Assembly (NCBI GenBank): GCA_009846005.1
Contig: VXYL01000070.1
Location: 1 to 64,000 of the forward strand
Direction: 5' to 3'
Origin: Gammaproteobacteria bacterium
Lineage (GTDB): Bacteria; Pseudomonadota; Gammaproteobacteria; Pseudomonadales; Azotimanducaceae
Length of the DNA stretch: 64,000 nt
The translations under genes were made by a program, and so were the position numbers. Shown here piece after piece: positions 50,398-61,510 of this stretch (positions within the stretch are counted from its first letter, which is position 1; every line of letters starts with the position of its first letter). Below the pieces are notes generated by a model, which saw only the letters and a list, made by a program, of their open reading frames with translations, did not search any database and was not told the origin of the DNA.

Positions 50398-52440
50398 CTA
50401 CACCGCGGCGTACTCCGCGTCGCGCCGGCCCCAGGTGTCGATGATGGTCTGCGCAGTGGCTTCGTCCTCGGCGAGCAGGCGGTTGCCCAACGCCACCGCA
50501 CGCGGTAACAGGTGGCGGTCGATGCCGAGGTCCGCGAGCCTGAAGGTCTCTTCTCCGGTTTGCCGGGTGCCGAGGATGTCGCCGGGACCGCGCAGTTCCA
50601 GGTCCTTTTCGGCGATCTTGAAACCGTCATTGGTGTCCCGCATGACCGCCAGGCGTTCGCGAGCGACGGCGCTGAGCGGCGTTTCATAGAGCAGGATGCA
50701 GGTGGCTTGGATCGAACCCCGTCCCACCCGGCCCCGAAGCTGGTGGAGCTGGGCGAGGCCGAGCCGCTCGGCATTGTCGATCACCATCACGGACGCGTTG
50801 GGGACATCGACCCCGACCTCGATCACCGTTGTGGCAACGAGGATGTGGATTTCCCCCGCCTTGAAGCCCGCCATCACCGCGTTCTTCTCGGCTTGCGGCA
50901 GGCGGCCGTGGATGAGGCCGAAGTGTAGGCCGGGCATTGCGCCGGACAGTTCCGCGTACACGGACTCGGCGGCGTTCAGCTCGGTCTCCTCGTCCTCTTC
51001 GATGGTCGTGCAGACCCAGTACCCTTGGCGTCCCATCGCGCACCAGTTGCGCACGCGGTCGATCACTTCGCCGCGCCGCGACATCGCTGCGCCGTGCGTC
51101 CGCACCGGCAACCGTCCCGGTGGCAGTTCGTCGATGGTGGACACGTCCATGTCCGCATACAGGGCCATCGTCAGCGTGCGCGGAATCGGTGTCGCCGTCA
51201 TCACCAGTTGGTGCGGCAGGCGGCCCTTGTCACGCAACTGCATCCGTTGGTGCACGCCGAAGCGGTGCTGTTCGTCGATGATCGCCAATGCCAGCCGGTG
51301 AAACTCAACGCCGGTTTGGAACAGCGCGTGGGTGCCAACCGCGACGAGGTCGCCACCGTCGCGGATGGCCGTGAGCCGCGCCCGCCGTTCCGGGACGCCT
51401 TGTCGGCCGGTGAGCAAGCCCACTCCGATGCCGAGCGGCACCAACCAGCCGCTCAGCGTCTCGAAGTGCTGCTCCGCGAGAATCTCGGTGGGCGCCATGA
51501 TCGCAGTCTGACAGCCGCGTTCGGCGGCACGGATTGCGGCGAAGGCGGCAACCACCGTCTTCCCCGAGCCGACATCGCCCTGCAGCAGGCGGATCATGGG
51601 CCGCTCCTTCGCCAGATCCTCAAGCACTTCCCCCGTTGCCTTGGCCTGGGCCCGCGTCAGCCGGAAACCCAGTTGCCGAAGCAGCCGCCGCCCGAGTTTC
51701 GGTCCGGAGGGCAGTGCAATGGTGGATTGCCGTTTGAGGAGCGCCTGGCGTCGCCTCATGACCAGGTAGTGTCCGGTGAGTTCGTCGAGGACAACGCGTT
51801 CGCGAGCCGCGTCGATGCGGCCGGTGTCATTGCTCGGGGCGTGTAGGAACCGTATGGCCTCCATGAGGTCGGCGAAGGGCATGTCGGCAAGGGAGCTCGC
51901 GACGACGTAGTGGCAGCGCTCGAGCGCGACGGCCACCCATGTTCTGATCCGCGCCGACGTCAAGCCCAGCGTGGCTGGGTACACCGGCGTTAGCTCGGAC
52001 GGCGCGGGCGGCGGTTCGTCCCGGTGCAGGCGATATTCGGGATGCACCATCTCCGGCCCGGTGGGACCGATGCGCACGTCCCCGAAACAGCGCATCCAGC
52101 TACCCGGTTGCATCGATCGTTCCTGGCTGCGTGAGAAGTGGAACATCCGGATGGTCAGCGTGCCGAGTCCGTCGCCGAGCCGGATGAGCAATGATCGACG
52201 TCGGCCGAAGGTGACGTTCGATGCCATGATCCGGCCAGTGACGAGACACGATTTTCCCGGTTCCAGTTCATTGAACGGTACGGACCGCGTCCGGTCCTGG
52301 TAGCGGAAGGGCAGGTGCAGTATCAGATCGCCCAGCGTCTCGATGCCGAGCCGATCGAGCTTGGCCGCCGTGCCCGGGCCTACACCCGGCAGGTCGGTCA
52401 CGGGGGCGCCGATGGGTCGTTCGTCGGCGCGGGTGGCCAT
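50398..52440 (-). CDS. recG: ATP-dependent DNA helicase RecG
   Basis: A 680-residue branch-migrating helicase (E. coli RecG has 693). The wedge domain starts 'TDLPGVGPGTAAKLDRLGIETLGDLILHLPFRYQDRT'. Helicase motifs are Walker A 'LLQGDVGSGKTVVA' near residue 290, 'IMAPTEILAEQHFE', 'AIIDEQHRFGVHQR' near 395, 'VMTATPIPRTL', 'LIHGRLPQAEKNAVM' and 'QLRGRVGRGSIQATCILLY'. The ATG overlaps the ridA stop by one base (TGATG). It is the last gene of the minus-strand block yicC, gmk, rpoZ, spoT, ridA, recG. Confidence 0.95.
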   Translation of the reverse strand: MATRADERPIGAPVTDLPGVGPGTAAKLDRLGIETLGDLILHLPFRYQDRTRSVPFNELEPGKSCLVTGRIMASNVTFGRRRSLLIRLGDGLGTLTIRMFHFSRSQERSMQPGSWMRCFGDVRIGPTGPEMVHPEYRLHRDEPPPAPSELTPVYPATLGLTSARIRTWVAVALERCHYVVASSLADMPFADLMEAIRFLHAPSNDTGRIDAARERVVLDELTGHYLVMRRRQALLKRQSTIALPSGPKLGRRLLRQLGFRLTRAQAKATGEVLEDLAKERPMIRLLQGDVGSGKTVVAAFAAIRAAERGCQTAIMAPTEILAEQHFETLSGWLVPLGIGVGLLTGRQGVPERRARLTAIRDGGDLVAVGTHALFQTGVEFHRLALAIIDEQHRFGVHQRMQLRDKGRLPHQLVMTATPIPRTLTMALYADMDVSTIDELPPGRLPVRTHGAAMSRRGEVIDRVRNWCAMGRQGYWVCTTIEEDEETELNAAESVYAELSGAMPGLHFGLIHGRLPQAEKNAVMAGFKAGEIHILVATTVIEVGVDVPNASVMVIDNAERLGLAQLHQLRGRVGRGSIQATCILLYETPLSAVARERLAVMRDTNDGFKIAEKDLELRGPGDILGTRQTGEETFRLADLGIDRHLLPRAVALGNRLLAEDEATAQTIIDTWGRRDAEYAAV

Positions 52441-52826
52441 CAGCCGGGCAGAACAAGCACCGCGTCGATTTCCACTCGGGCACCCCGCGGCAGCGCCGCG
52501 ACTTCGACGGCGGCGCGCGCGGGATAAGGTTCGCTGAACTCGCGCGCCATGACCTGGTTCACGGCCTCGAAGTCTTTCAAGTCCGTCAGGTAGACGGTCA
52601 GCTTGACGATGTCCCCCAAGCCGCCGCCCGCGGCGCTCGCCACCGCATGGAGATTGTCGAGAACCTGCTGGACTTGGCGATGGAACCCGCCCGCGACGAG
52701 CTCCATGGATTCGGGATCGAGGGGGATCTGGCCGGACAGGTACACCGTGCGATCGACGGCCAAGGCTTGCGAGTAGGTGCCGATCGCCTGAGGCGCGGCA
52801 TCGGTGTGCACGGCTCGTCGAGACAC
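52440..52826 (-). CDS. ridA: RidA family enamine/imine deaminase
   Basis: A 128-residue protein that hydrolyses reactive enamine/imine intermediates. 'DAAPQAIGTYSQALAVDRTVYLSGQIPLDP' and the C-terminal 'YPARAAVEVAALPRGARVEIDAVL' with the catalytic Arg are the family signature. GTG 52826 is the start, 9 bases after the spoT stop. The spoT-ridA-recG neighbourhood is conserved in Pseudomonas-like genomes. Confidence 0.92.
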   Translation of the reverse strand: MSRRAVHTDAAPQAIGTYSQALAVDRTVYLSGQIPLDPESMELVAGGFHRQVQQVLDNLHAVASAAGGGLGDIVKLTVYLTDLKDFEAVNQVMAREFSEPYPARAAVEVAALPRGARVEIDAVLVLPG

Positions 52827-52835
52827 GGTTTTCCT

Positions 52836-55178
52836 TCAGTCGTCCTCGACGACACGTTCCGCCGCTACCGGCCGATCCACGGACTGCACCGGTGCCACGG
52901 TCAACAGTCGCTGGCGAACGCGTTCGAGATGCTCTTTGTCGCGCACCGAGACTTCGAGGCGGAGCCTCGAAAGCTCCGCGGTACGCTCGTCCACGGTGAT
53001 GTTGTTGATTCCTGCGTCGGCGGCGTTCACCGCTGTGGCAAGTTCGGCGACAACGCCCTTGCGACGATTCACGCCGATGTCGAGGGTCGTTTCGAACTCG
53101 CCCTGGGTCGGCGACGACCACCGGGACGGAATGATCTCCCGCTGGTTTCGGCGGCGAAGTTCGGCAATGTTGTTGCAGGTCTCGATGTGCAACACCAATC
53201 CCTTGCCTGGCGTCATGTGCCCGACGACGTGGTCGCCGGGAACCGGCCCGCAGCAGCGCGCGTAGGTGATGACCAGTCCCTCGCCGCCGCGAATCGCCAC
53301 CGGTCCGCCGCGTTCGACATCCACGGCCTCGTAGTCCGGGTTGTCGGCGGCCATCAGCCGTTGCGCCACCGCATACGCCATCAGGTTCCCAATGCCGATC
53401 TCTGCGAGCAGGTCGTCGAGCTTGCGCACGCCGAAGTCTCGGAACACGGAGCGCAGACGACGGAAATCCAGTGCCTTGATCGAGGTGTTGGCATGGCCCA
53501 AGGAGCGGTCCAGCAGCGAACGGCCCAGGCGCACGGACTCGGAGCGCTGCTGGACCTTGAGTGCCTGGCGAATCGCGGCGCGGGCACGGCTCGATACCGT
53601 GAACGTCAGCCAGTCGGGACTGGGCCGGGCCTCCTCGGCCGTGATGATCTCGACAGTCTGGCCCGACTCCAGGGGTGCGGAAAGCGGGGCCAGGCTGCGG
53701 TCGATCCGGCAGGCGACGCAATGATTGCCGATGTCGGTATGGATCGAATACGCGAAGTCGATGGGACAGGCGCCGCGGGGGAGTTCGAGTATCTCTCCCT
53801 TGGGTGTGAACACGTAGACCTCATCCGGGAACAGGTCGATCTTCAAGCTCTCGATGAACTCGAGCGAGTTTCCGGCGCGCTGCTGGAGGTCGAGCAGTCC
53901 CGCCACCCATTGCCGGGCACGCACATGACTGCCTTCTGCCGCGGTGTCGTCCTTGTACAGCCAATGGCCGGCGATGCCGTTCTCGGCCAGCGTGTCCATT
54001 TGCCGCGTCCGGATCTGGACCTCGATGGGTACGCCGTGCATGCCGACGAGCGCGGTGTGCAGCGACTGGTAGCCGTTGGCCTTGGGGATCGCGATGTAGT
54101 CCTTGAAGCGGCTCAGCACTGGCTTGTAGAGATTGTGGACCACGCCCAGGGCGCGGTAGCAGGTGTCCACGCGGTCGGCGATGATCCGGAACCCGAACAC
54201 ATCCATGATGTCGCCGAACGACTTGTGCTGGGTTTTCATCTTCCGGTAGATCGAGTAGAGGTGTTTTTGGCGACCGATGACCTCGGCGTCGATACCTTCG
54301 CGTCGAAGACTGGCCTGGATGGATCGCTTCAGCTGCTCCATCATGCCCTTGCGGCGGCCGTGCGCCGACTCGACGGCTCGGCGGATGCGGTCGGCGCGCA
54401 GCGGATAGAGTGCTTGGAACGCCAGCTCCTCAAATTCCACGCGGATGGTGTTCATTCCCAGTCGATTGGCGATCGGGGCATAGAAGTCGAGAGTCTCGCG
54501 CGCCGTTCGCTTGCGCTTGTCCGGGGGCATGACGCCGATGGTGCGCATGTTGTGCAGGCGGTCCGCGAGCTTCACCAGGATCACGCGCAGGTCGCGCGCC
54601 GTCGCCATCGCCATCTTCTGGAAGTTCTCGGCCTGGGCTTCGGCGCGGGAGTTGAAGATGGTCGAGAGTTTGGACACGCCGTCGACGATCTCCGCCACCT
54701 CGGCGCCGAATGACTCGGCAAGGGCGGCCTTGGAGACGCCGGTATCCTCGAGCACGTCGTGCATGACCGCCGCGATGATCGATTGGTGGTCCATCCGCAT
54801 GCCGGCTAGGATGTCGGCGACGGCCAGGGGATGGGTAATGTACTGGTGGCCGGTGCGGCGGTACTGCCCCGCGTGGGCGTTTTCGGCGAACTGGTAGGCC
54901 CGCCGCACTTCAGCGACACCCTTCTTGGGCAGGTAGGCGAGCAGCGTCTTCAGCAACTCCTCGATGTCAACCGGAACGGCGACCTCGGGTGCCGTTGCCT
55001 GAGCGCGGAGTTGGTTCTGAAAATAGGAGCCGGTCTTGGCTTTGGGACGAGCCGGGCGCTTGCCGACTTCTGCAGCTACGGAAACGGGTTCGGCCGACGC
55101 AAGGGTCGGGCCGCCGGTTGGGGATGGGCCATCACCAGCGAACCGCTGACGAAGCTCAGAAATCGTCTGCTCGGTCAT
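52836..55178 (-). CDS. spoT: Bifunctional (p)ppGpp synthetase/hydrolase SpoT
   Basis: A 780-residue stringent-response enzyme, longer than E. coli SpoT (702) through an N-terminal extension of about 70 polar residues. The HD hydrolase is intact (His116, His140-Asp141 and Glu144-Asp145 in 'MHDVLEDTG'). The synthetase has '[31 protein letters not shown]' and '[10 protein letters not shown]'. TGS, a zinc-finger/CC region with '[11 protein letters not shown]', and a C-terminal ACT domain follow. So both activities look functional. The ATG lies within the 3' end of rpoZ (23-base overlap); TTG 55193 is an alternative. Confidence 0.95.
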   Translation of the reverse strand: MTEQTISELRQRFAGDGPSPTGGPTLASAEPVSVAAEVGKRPARPKAKTGSYFQNQLRAQATAPEVAVPVDIEELLKTLLAYLPKKGVAEVRRAYQFAENAHAGQYRRTGHQYITHPLAVADILAGMRMDHQSIIAAVMHDVLEDTGVSKAALAESFGAEVAEIVDGVSKLSTIFNSRAEAQAENFQKMAMATARDLRVILVKLADRLHNMRTIGVMPPDKRKRTARETLDFYAPIANRLGMNTIRVEFEELAFQALYPLRADRIRRAVESAHGRRKGMMEQLKRSIQASLRREGIDAEVIGRQKHLYSIYRKMKTQHKSFGDIMDVFGFRIIADRVDTCYRALGVVHNLYKPVLSRFKDYIAIPKANGYQSLHTALVGMHGVPIEVQIRTRQMDTLAENGIAGHWLYKDDTAAEGSHVRARQWVAGLLDLQQRAGNSLEFIESLKIDLFPDEVYVFTPKGEILELPRGACPIDFAYSIHTDIGNHCVACRIDRSLAPLSAPLESGQTVEIITAEEARPSPDWLTFTVSSRARAAIRQALKVQQRSESVRLGRSLLDRSLGHANTSIKALDFRRLRSVFRDFGVRKLDDLLAEIGIGNLMAYAVAQRLMAADNPDYEAVDVERGGPVAIRGGEGLVITYARCCGPVPGDHVVGHMTPGKGLVLHIETCNNIAELRRRNQREIIPSRWSSPTQGEFETTLDIGVNRRKGVVAELATAVNAADAGINNITVDERTAELSRLRLEVSVRDKEHLERVRQRLLTVAPVQSVDRPVAAERVVEDD

Positions 55179-55431
55179 CTCCCAGGCCGCCAAAGGGATG
55201 CTGGAGTTCTTCCTCGTCCTCGATGGGGATCTCGGCGGCGTCCAATACCTCGTCGGAAATCAGGCCTTCGGCGATTTCGCGCAATGCGATGACCGTCGGT
55301 TTGTCGTTTTCGTCTTCAACGAGGGGTACGACGCCTTGATGCACCTGCCGCGCACGCCGCGTGGCACGCATTACGAGTTCGAAGCGGTTGTCGACATGTT
55401 CAAGGCAGTCTTCAACGGTAACGCGGGCCAT
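55156..55431 (-). CDS. rpoZ: RNA polymerase omega subunit
   Basis: A 91-residue subunit starting '[29 protein letters not shown]', the invariant omega fold that embraces the beta-prime C-terminus; '[15 protein letters not shown]' completes it. AGGAG lies 6 bases before the ATG. spoT overlaps its 3' end, so the ppGpp enzyme and the ppGpp-binding polymerase subunit are coupled. Confidence 0.95.
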   Translation of the reverse strand: MARVTVEDCLEHVDNRFELVMRATRRARQVHQGVVPLVEDENDKPTVIALREIAEGLISDEVLDAAEIPIEDEEELQHPFGGLGDDRADDF

Positions 55432-55464
55432 GAGGTCTCCTAGAAACGGCGTTCGTACTGACAG

Positions 55465-55489
55465 TTACACAATGTTACAGTCATTTACA
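55465..55489. promoter_or_regulatory. Three helically phased TTACA boxes upstream of rpoZ
   Basis: TTACA occurs at 55465, 55475 and 55485, exactly 10 bases apart, 34-58 bases before the rpoZ start codon. On the minus strand these read TGTAA. Same-face spacing suggests a protein-binding array or an AT-rich promoter region. Confidence 0.35.
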
Positions 55490-55516
55490 CGCGCTGTGTG
55501 GCTGATCGTCAGGCCT

Positions 55517-55543
55517 TTCCACGCCTTCCACGCCTTCCACACG
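55517..55543. repeat. 9-base tandem repeat TTCCACGCC x3
   Basis: TTCCACGCC is repeated twice exactly and a third time with two changes (TTCCACACG) in the 127-base gap between gmk and rpoZ. Confidence 0.7.
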
Positions 55544-55558
55544 TTCCCCGTTTAGAGG

Positions 55559-56197
55559 CTAGGTACGCAAGAGTTCGTCCAACAGCGCCGAGCGGTCTTC
55601 GTCTTCGAGGCGCGCGCCAGCGCGAGTGGCCTGAACGATCCGCGCAAGGCTTAGGACAGCGTCATCGAAGTCGTCGTTCACCACGACATGGTCGAAATCT
55701 TCGTGATGGGACATGTCGTCGACTGCCTGTTGGAGGCGTTTCGCGATGACCTCCGGGTGGTCTTGGCCCCGCGCGTTGAGCCGTTCGATGAGGGCTGACC
55801 TGGACGGCGGCAGGACGAATATGGACACAGCGTCCGGGTGCCGTTCGCGGACCTGCGCGGCACCCTGCCAGTCGATCTCCAAAATCACGTCACGTCCCGC
55901 GGCGAGTTGCTTGACCACGGCGCCCCGCGATGTGCCATAGGCGTGGTCGAACACCGAAGCCCACTCGAGGAACTCACCGGCGTCGCGGAGCGCGGCGAAC
56001 GTGGCCTCGTCGACGAAGTGGTAGTGCTCGCCGTCGGTTTCCGAGGCCCGCCTTGGACGCGTGGTGTGCGATACCGACACCACCAGCGACGGTTCTCTTT
56101 CCATGAGCTTCTTGATCAGCGTTGTCTTGCCCGCGCCGGAGGGTGCCGCCACCACGAAAAGGTGGCCGCCGCGGGCAGCGGGACAGGGACTGCTCAC
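55559..56197 (-). CDS. gmk: Guanylate kinase
   Basis: A 212-residue GMP kinase. 'LFVVAAPSGAGKTTLIKKLME' is the P-loop; 'VSVSHTTRPRRASETDGEHYHFVD' binds GMP; 'GTSRGAVVKQLAAGRDVILEIDWQGAAQVRE' follows. The GTG start overlaps the yicC stop as GTGA. It sits upstream of rpoZ and spoT, linking GMP/GDP supply with (p)ppGpp synthesis. Confidence 0.94.
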   Translation of the reverse strand: MSSPCPAARGGHLFVVAAPSGAGKTTLIKKLMEREPSLVVSVSHTTRPRRASETDGEHYHFVDEATFAALRDAGEFLEWASVFDHAYGTSRGAVVKQLAAGRDVILEIDWQGAAQVRERHPDAVSIFVLPPSRSALIERLNARGQDHPEVIAKRLQQAVDDMSHHEDFDHVVVNDDFDDAVLSLARIVQATRAGARLEDEDRSALLDELLRT

Positions 56198-57042
56198 TCG
56201 ACGTTCTGCGCCTGCTCGCGCATCTGCTCGATGGTGACCTTGAGATCGACCGCGACATGCGCGGCATGCGGTAGTACGGACTTGGCGGCCAGGGTATTGG
56301 CTTCGCGGTTCATTTCCTGCAACAGGAAGTCGAGCCGCCTCCCGCAGGGTCCATCCGCGTCCAGACTGGCGCGCGTTTCTGCGGCATGGATGTCCAGGCG
56401 GTCAAGCTCCTCCGTGACGTCGGCCTTTTGGACCAGCAGGGCGACTTCCTGTTCCAGGCGGTGTTCATCAAGCTGTTCGATGAGTTCGTGGGCACGCCGC
56501 CGCAGCCGCTCGCGGAGCATGCTCCCTTGACCGGCGCTGAATTCGCGGATGGAAGTCGCCGCCTGTTCGAGCAGGGCCAATCGCTCACGCAACAGACCGG
56601 CGAGCTTGGCGCCCTCGGTGTTGCGGTGGTCGAGCAGATTCTCGACCGCCGTCCCGAAACTCCTTCGCGCCGCCGTCTTGAAGTGGGCCAGGTTGTCTTC
56701 GTCGTCCTGGACCACGCCCGGAAACCGCAGCACTTGCATGGGATCGACGGCACCTACGGACGCACCGCGGCGGCGGATATCCTCGACCACCGCGAGCAGT
56801 CCGTCGAGCGCCCCTTGATTCAGGCGCGGCAAGATGCTGGCCTGGCCCGCGAAGCGCAATGTGGCGTCGATCTTGCCGCGCTGGACGCGGCTCGCGACGA
56901 GTTCACGCAACTCCGGTTCCAAATCCCGGAACGGCTCGGGCATGCGGAAGGAAATCTCAAGATAGCGGTGGTTGACGGACCGGACCTCCCAATCGACCAA
57001 GTCGCCCTCTGCGCGTCCGAATGCGGTCATGCTGGCCACCAT
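56194..57042 (-). CDS. yicC: YicC family endoribonuclease-type protein
   Basis: A 282-residue protein. '[45 protein letters not shown]' is the YicC N-terminal domain and '[22 protein letters not shown]' the DUF1738-like C-terminal signature. E. coli YicC has been linked to small-RNA decay. ATG 57042 or ATG 57030 starts it. It is divergent from rph, its usual neighbour. Confidence 0.92.
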   Translation of the reverse strand: MVASMTAFGRAEGDLVDWEVRSVNHRYLEISFRMPEPFRDLEPELRELVASRVQRGKIDATLRFAGQASILPRLNQGALDGLLAVVEDIRRRGASVGAVDPMQVLRFPGVVQDDEDNLAHFKTAARRSFGTAVENLLDHRNTEGAKLAGLLRERLALLEQAATSIREFSAGQGSMLRERLRRRAHELIEQLDEHRLEQEVALLVQKADVTEELDRLDIHAAETRASLDADGPCGRRLDFLLQEMNREANTLAAKSVLPHAAHVAVDLKVTIEQMREQAQNVE

Positions 57043-57048
57043 CGACCC

Positions 57049-57056
57049 ATTATAAT
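57049..57056. promoter_or_regulatory. Symmetric -10 element ATTATAAT between yicC and rph
   Basis: ATTATAAT reads as TATAAT on both strands. For rph the TATAAT at 57051-57056 is 31 bases before the ATG. For yicC the opposite reading lies only a few bases before ATG 57042 and 18 before ATG 57030. No clear -35 boxes are visible. Confidence 0.4.
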
Positions 57057-57087
57057 CGGCCCAAGGCACCCAGGACGCGCCAACACC

Positions 57088-57795
57088 ATGGATGTAGACC
57101 GCCCGAGTGGTCGTTCGGCGAACGAGCTCCGACCTGTGGTTCTCTGCAGGGATTTCACGAAGCATGCCGCGGGCTCGGTCCTTGTCGAGTTCGGCGACAC
57201 GAAGGTGGTTTGCACCGCGAGTGTCGAATCCGGGGTTCCGCCGTTCCTGCGCGGGCGGGGCCGGGGTTGGGTGACCGCGGAATACGGCATGCTTCCCGCA
57301 TCCACCCACACGCGCTCGGACCGTGAAGCAACGCGCGGCAAACAAGGCGGCCGAAGCGTTGAGATCCAGCGATTGATTGGTCGTTCGCTCCGGGCCGCCG
57401 TCGACACCAAGCGTCTCGGCGAACGCACCGTGAAGATCGACTGCGATGTCCTGCAGGCCGATGGCGGCACCCGCACCGCGTCCGTCACAGGTGCCTGCGT
57501 CGCGCTCGCCGACGCCTTGGCGAAGGTCGCGCCAGCCGCCTTCGTCGGACTCGTGGCGTCGGTATCCGTGGGCATCTACCGTGGATGCTGCGTCCTTGAT
57601 CTCGACTACGCAGAGGACTCGCGTGCGGAGACGGACATGAACGTGGTCATGATGGACGGACGCGGCTTCATCGAGGTTCAGGGCACGGCTGAGAACGGCG
57701 CGTTCGAACGGAGACAACTCGACGAGCTGCTCGGACTGGCCGAACATGGGATCGGCGCCCTGTTCGACGCTCAACGCCAGGCGCTCGGCCAATGA
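57088..57795 (+). CDS. rph: Ribonuclease PH
   Basis: A 235-residue phosphorolytic exoribonuclease for tRNA 3' maturation. '[43 protein letters not shown]' opens it. '[44 protein letters not shown]' holds the phosphate-binding Arg/Thr residues, and '[17 protein letters not shown]' the metal-binding Asp residues. Overlaps pyrE by ATGA. Confidence 0.95.
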   Translation: MDVDRPSGRSANELRPVVLCRDFTKHAAGSVLVEFGDTKVVCTASVESGVPPFLRGRGRGWVTAEYGMLPASTHTRSDREATRGKQGGRSVEIQRLIGRSLRAAVDTKRLGERTVKIDCDVLQADGGTRTASVTGACVALADALAKVAPAAFVGLVASVSVGIYRGCCVLDLDYAEDSRAETDMNVVMMDGRGFIEVQGTAENGAFERRQLDELLGLAEHGIGALFDAQRQALGQ

Positions 57796-58484
57796 CGGAT
57801 GCCCGGGCCGGGGTGAACGACTTCATCCGGGCCATGCTCGAGCGCGAGGCGTTGCTGTTCGGCGACTTCGTTCTCAAGTCGGGCCGCAAGAGCCCCTATT
57901 TCTTCAACCTGGGGGCCGTTGCGGACGGTGCCGGGCACGACGCGGTGGGCAGGGCGTACGCGAAAGAGGTCATGGGCCTGCCGGTCCGACCCGACGTCCT
58001 GTTCGGTCCGGCCTACAAGGGCATCCCGCTAGCGGTGGCGACCGCTGTGGCGCTCGAGGCGAACTACGGCATCAATATCGGTGCAGCTTTCAACCGCAAG
58101 GAGGCGAAAGCGCACGGCGAGGGGGGCACGCTGGTCGGTGCGTCGATGCAAGGACGCAAGGTGGCGATCGTGGATGACGTGGTTACCGACGGGGCGGCCA
58201 AGCGAGAAGCCCACGAGATCATTACCGCCGCCGGCGGCACAGTCGTCGGCATCGTGCTCGCCCTAGATCGCCAGGAGCCGTCTACGGATCGTGGCGAAAC
58301 GGCTGTCTCAGCGCTGCACAGAGACCTTGATGTGCCGGTTCGATGCGTTGCGAACCTCGATGACGTGATCGCGTTCCTAGCCTCCGATGGGGGTTTCGAG
58401 AACGAGCGGAGGCGCCTTTTGGCGCACCGGACTCGCAACCGAATTCGAGGGGTCCGTGGCGGCGACCCTTGCGGTCGCCCGTGA
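57792..58484 (+). CDS. pyrE: Orotate phosphoribosyltransferase (C-terminus from a repeat)
   Basis: A 230-residue enzyme making OMP from orotate and PRPP. '[22 protein letters not shown]', '[19 protein letters not shown]' and the PRPP loop '[17 protein letters not shown]' are intact. The usual C-terminal helix is followed by an odd basic tail, and the last residues 'GGDPCGRP' plus the stop codon are encoded by a copy of the palindromic repeat (58457-58483). The protein is about 17 residues longer than E. coli PyrE. Since the catalytic core is complete, activity is probably retained. Confidence 0.93.
   Translation: MTDARAGVNDFIRAMLEREALLFGDFVLKSGRKSPYFFNLGAVADGAGHDAVGRAYAKEVMGLPVRPDVLFGPAYKGIPLAVATAVALEANYGINIGAAFNRKEAKAHGEGGTLVGASMQGRKVAIVDDVVTDGAAKREAHEIITAAGGTVVGIVLALDRQEPSTDRGETAVSALHRDLDVPVRCVANLDDVIAFLASDGGFENERRRLLAHRTRNRIRGVRGGDPCGRP
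58457..58483. repeat. Palindromic repeat, module A, inside the 3' end of pyrE
   Basis: 'GGCGGCGACCCTTGCGGTCG' followed by CCCGT is module A with its left GTAGGGG partly eroded (GTGGCGG). It supplies the final codons and the TGA of pyrE. Confidence 0.7.
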
Positions 58485-58557
58485 CGACTTGGAGCGTCAG
58501 CTCGATCATCACGGAACCAAGTGTGTCCCTACGCGTCTGCGCGGCACGTCGGCAACG

Positions 58558-59148
58558 TTAGAACAGACCCCGCGCCAGCACCTGCCACTGGCTTGTCCAG
58601 CCATCCATGGGACGGGCCTTGAACTCGCTCCGCACGAACTGGCTGATCCGTCCTTCCGCGGTTGCCAGGAGCAGGTTGGCGGCCCCCGCCGCGGACAGCG
58701 GCGGCGCGGTTGGGCGGGTGGCGTAGGCTTCTCGGATAACCTGGCGGAGTTGCGTCTCGATGCGGTCGTAGAACTGGCGCATGCGTTCGCGCAACCGATC
58801 GGTTTCGCCTTGCAGGGCGTCGCCCGCGAAGAGTCGGGCGAATCCCGGGTTCCGTTCGCAGAACGCGAGAAGGAGGGTGACGACGGCCTCGCATCGGGGC
58901 TCGGGATCCCGGTGTTCGTCGACGATCTGGCCGACACGGTCGAACACCGTGGCTTCCGCGAACGTGATCAGCCCGTCGATCATCTTCGCTTTGCTCGGGA
59001 AGTGCCGGTAGAGAGCGGCTTCCGAGACGCCGACGTGCGCCGCCAGCGCGGCGGTGGTGATCCGCGATCCGGGATGGGTCTCAAGCATGGCCGCGAACGC
59101 CTGGAGGATCTGCTCGCGTCTGTTTGGCCGGGTCGGCCGGTCAGCCAT
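58558..59148 (-). CDS. slmA: Nucleoid occlusion factor SlmA (TetR family)
   Basis: A 196-residue TetR-fold DNA-binding protein that blocks FtsZ ring assembly over the nucleoid. 'RREQILQAFAAMLETHPGSRITTAALAAHVGVSEAALYRHFPSKAKMIDGLI' is the helix-turn-helix and 'ERNPGFARLFAGDAL..ETDRLRERMRQFYDRIETQLRQVIRE' and 'RISQFVRSEFKARPMDGW' match E. coli SlmA closely. It is last of the minus-strand operon coaBC, algC, argB, slmA, 3 bases after argB, and convergent with pyrE. Confidence 0.94.
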   Translation of the reverse strand: MADRPTRPNRREQILQAFAAMLETHPGSRITTAALAAHVGVSEAALYRHFPSKAKMIDGLITFAEATVFDRVGQIVDEHRDPEPRCEAVVTLLLAFCERNPGFARLFAGDALQGETDRLRERMRQFYDRIETQLRQVIREAYATRPTAPPLSAAGAANLLLATAEGRISQFVRSEFKARPMDGWTSQWQVLARGLF

Positions 59149-59151
59149 CCG

Positions 59152-61505
<2,354 letters not shown>

Positions 61506-61510
61506 TCTGG

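Noticed and set aside
52441-53721. Upstream extension of the recG reading frame
   Set aside because: It crosses ridA and spoT; the RecG wedge domain begins right after ATG 52440.
52647-54713. 688-codon plus-strand open frame opposite spoT
   Set aside because: Antisense shadow of a gene with all SpoT motifs; no recognisable domain.
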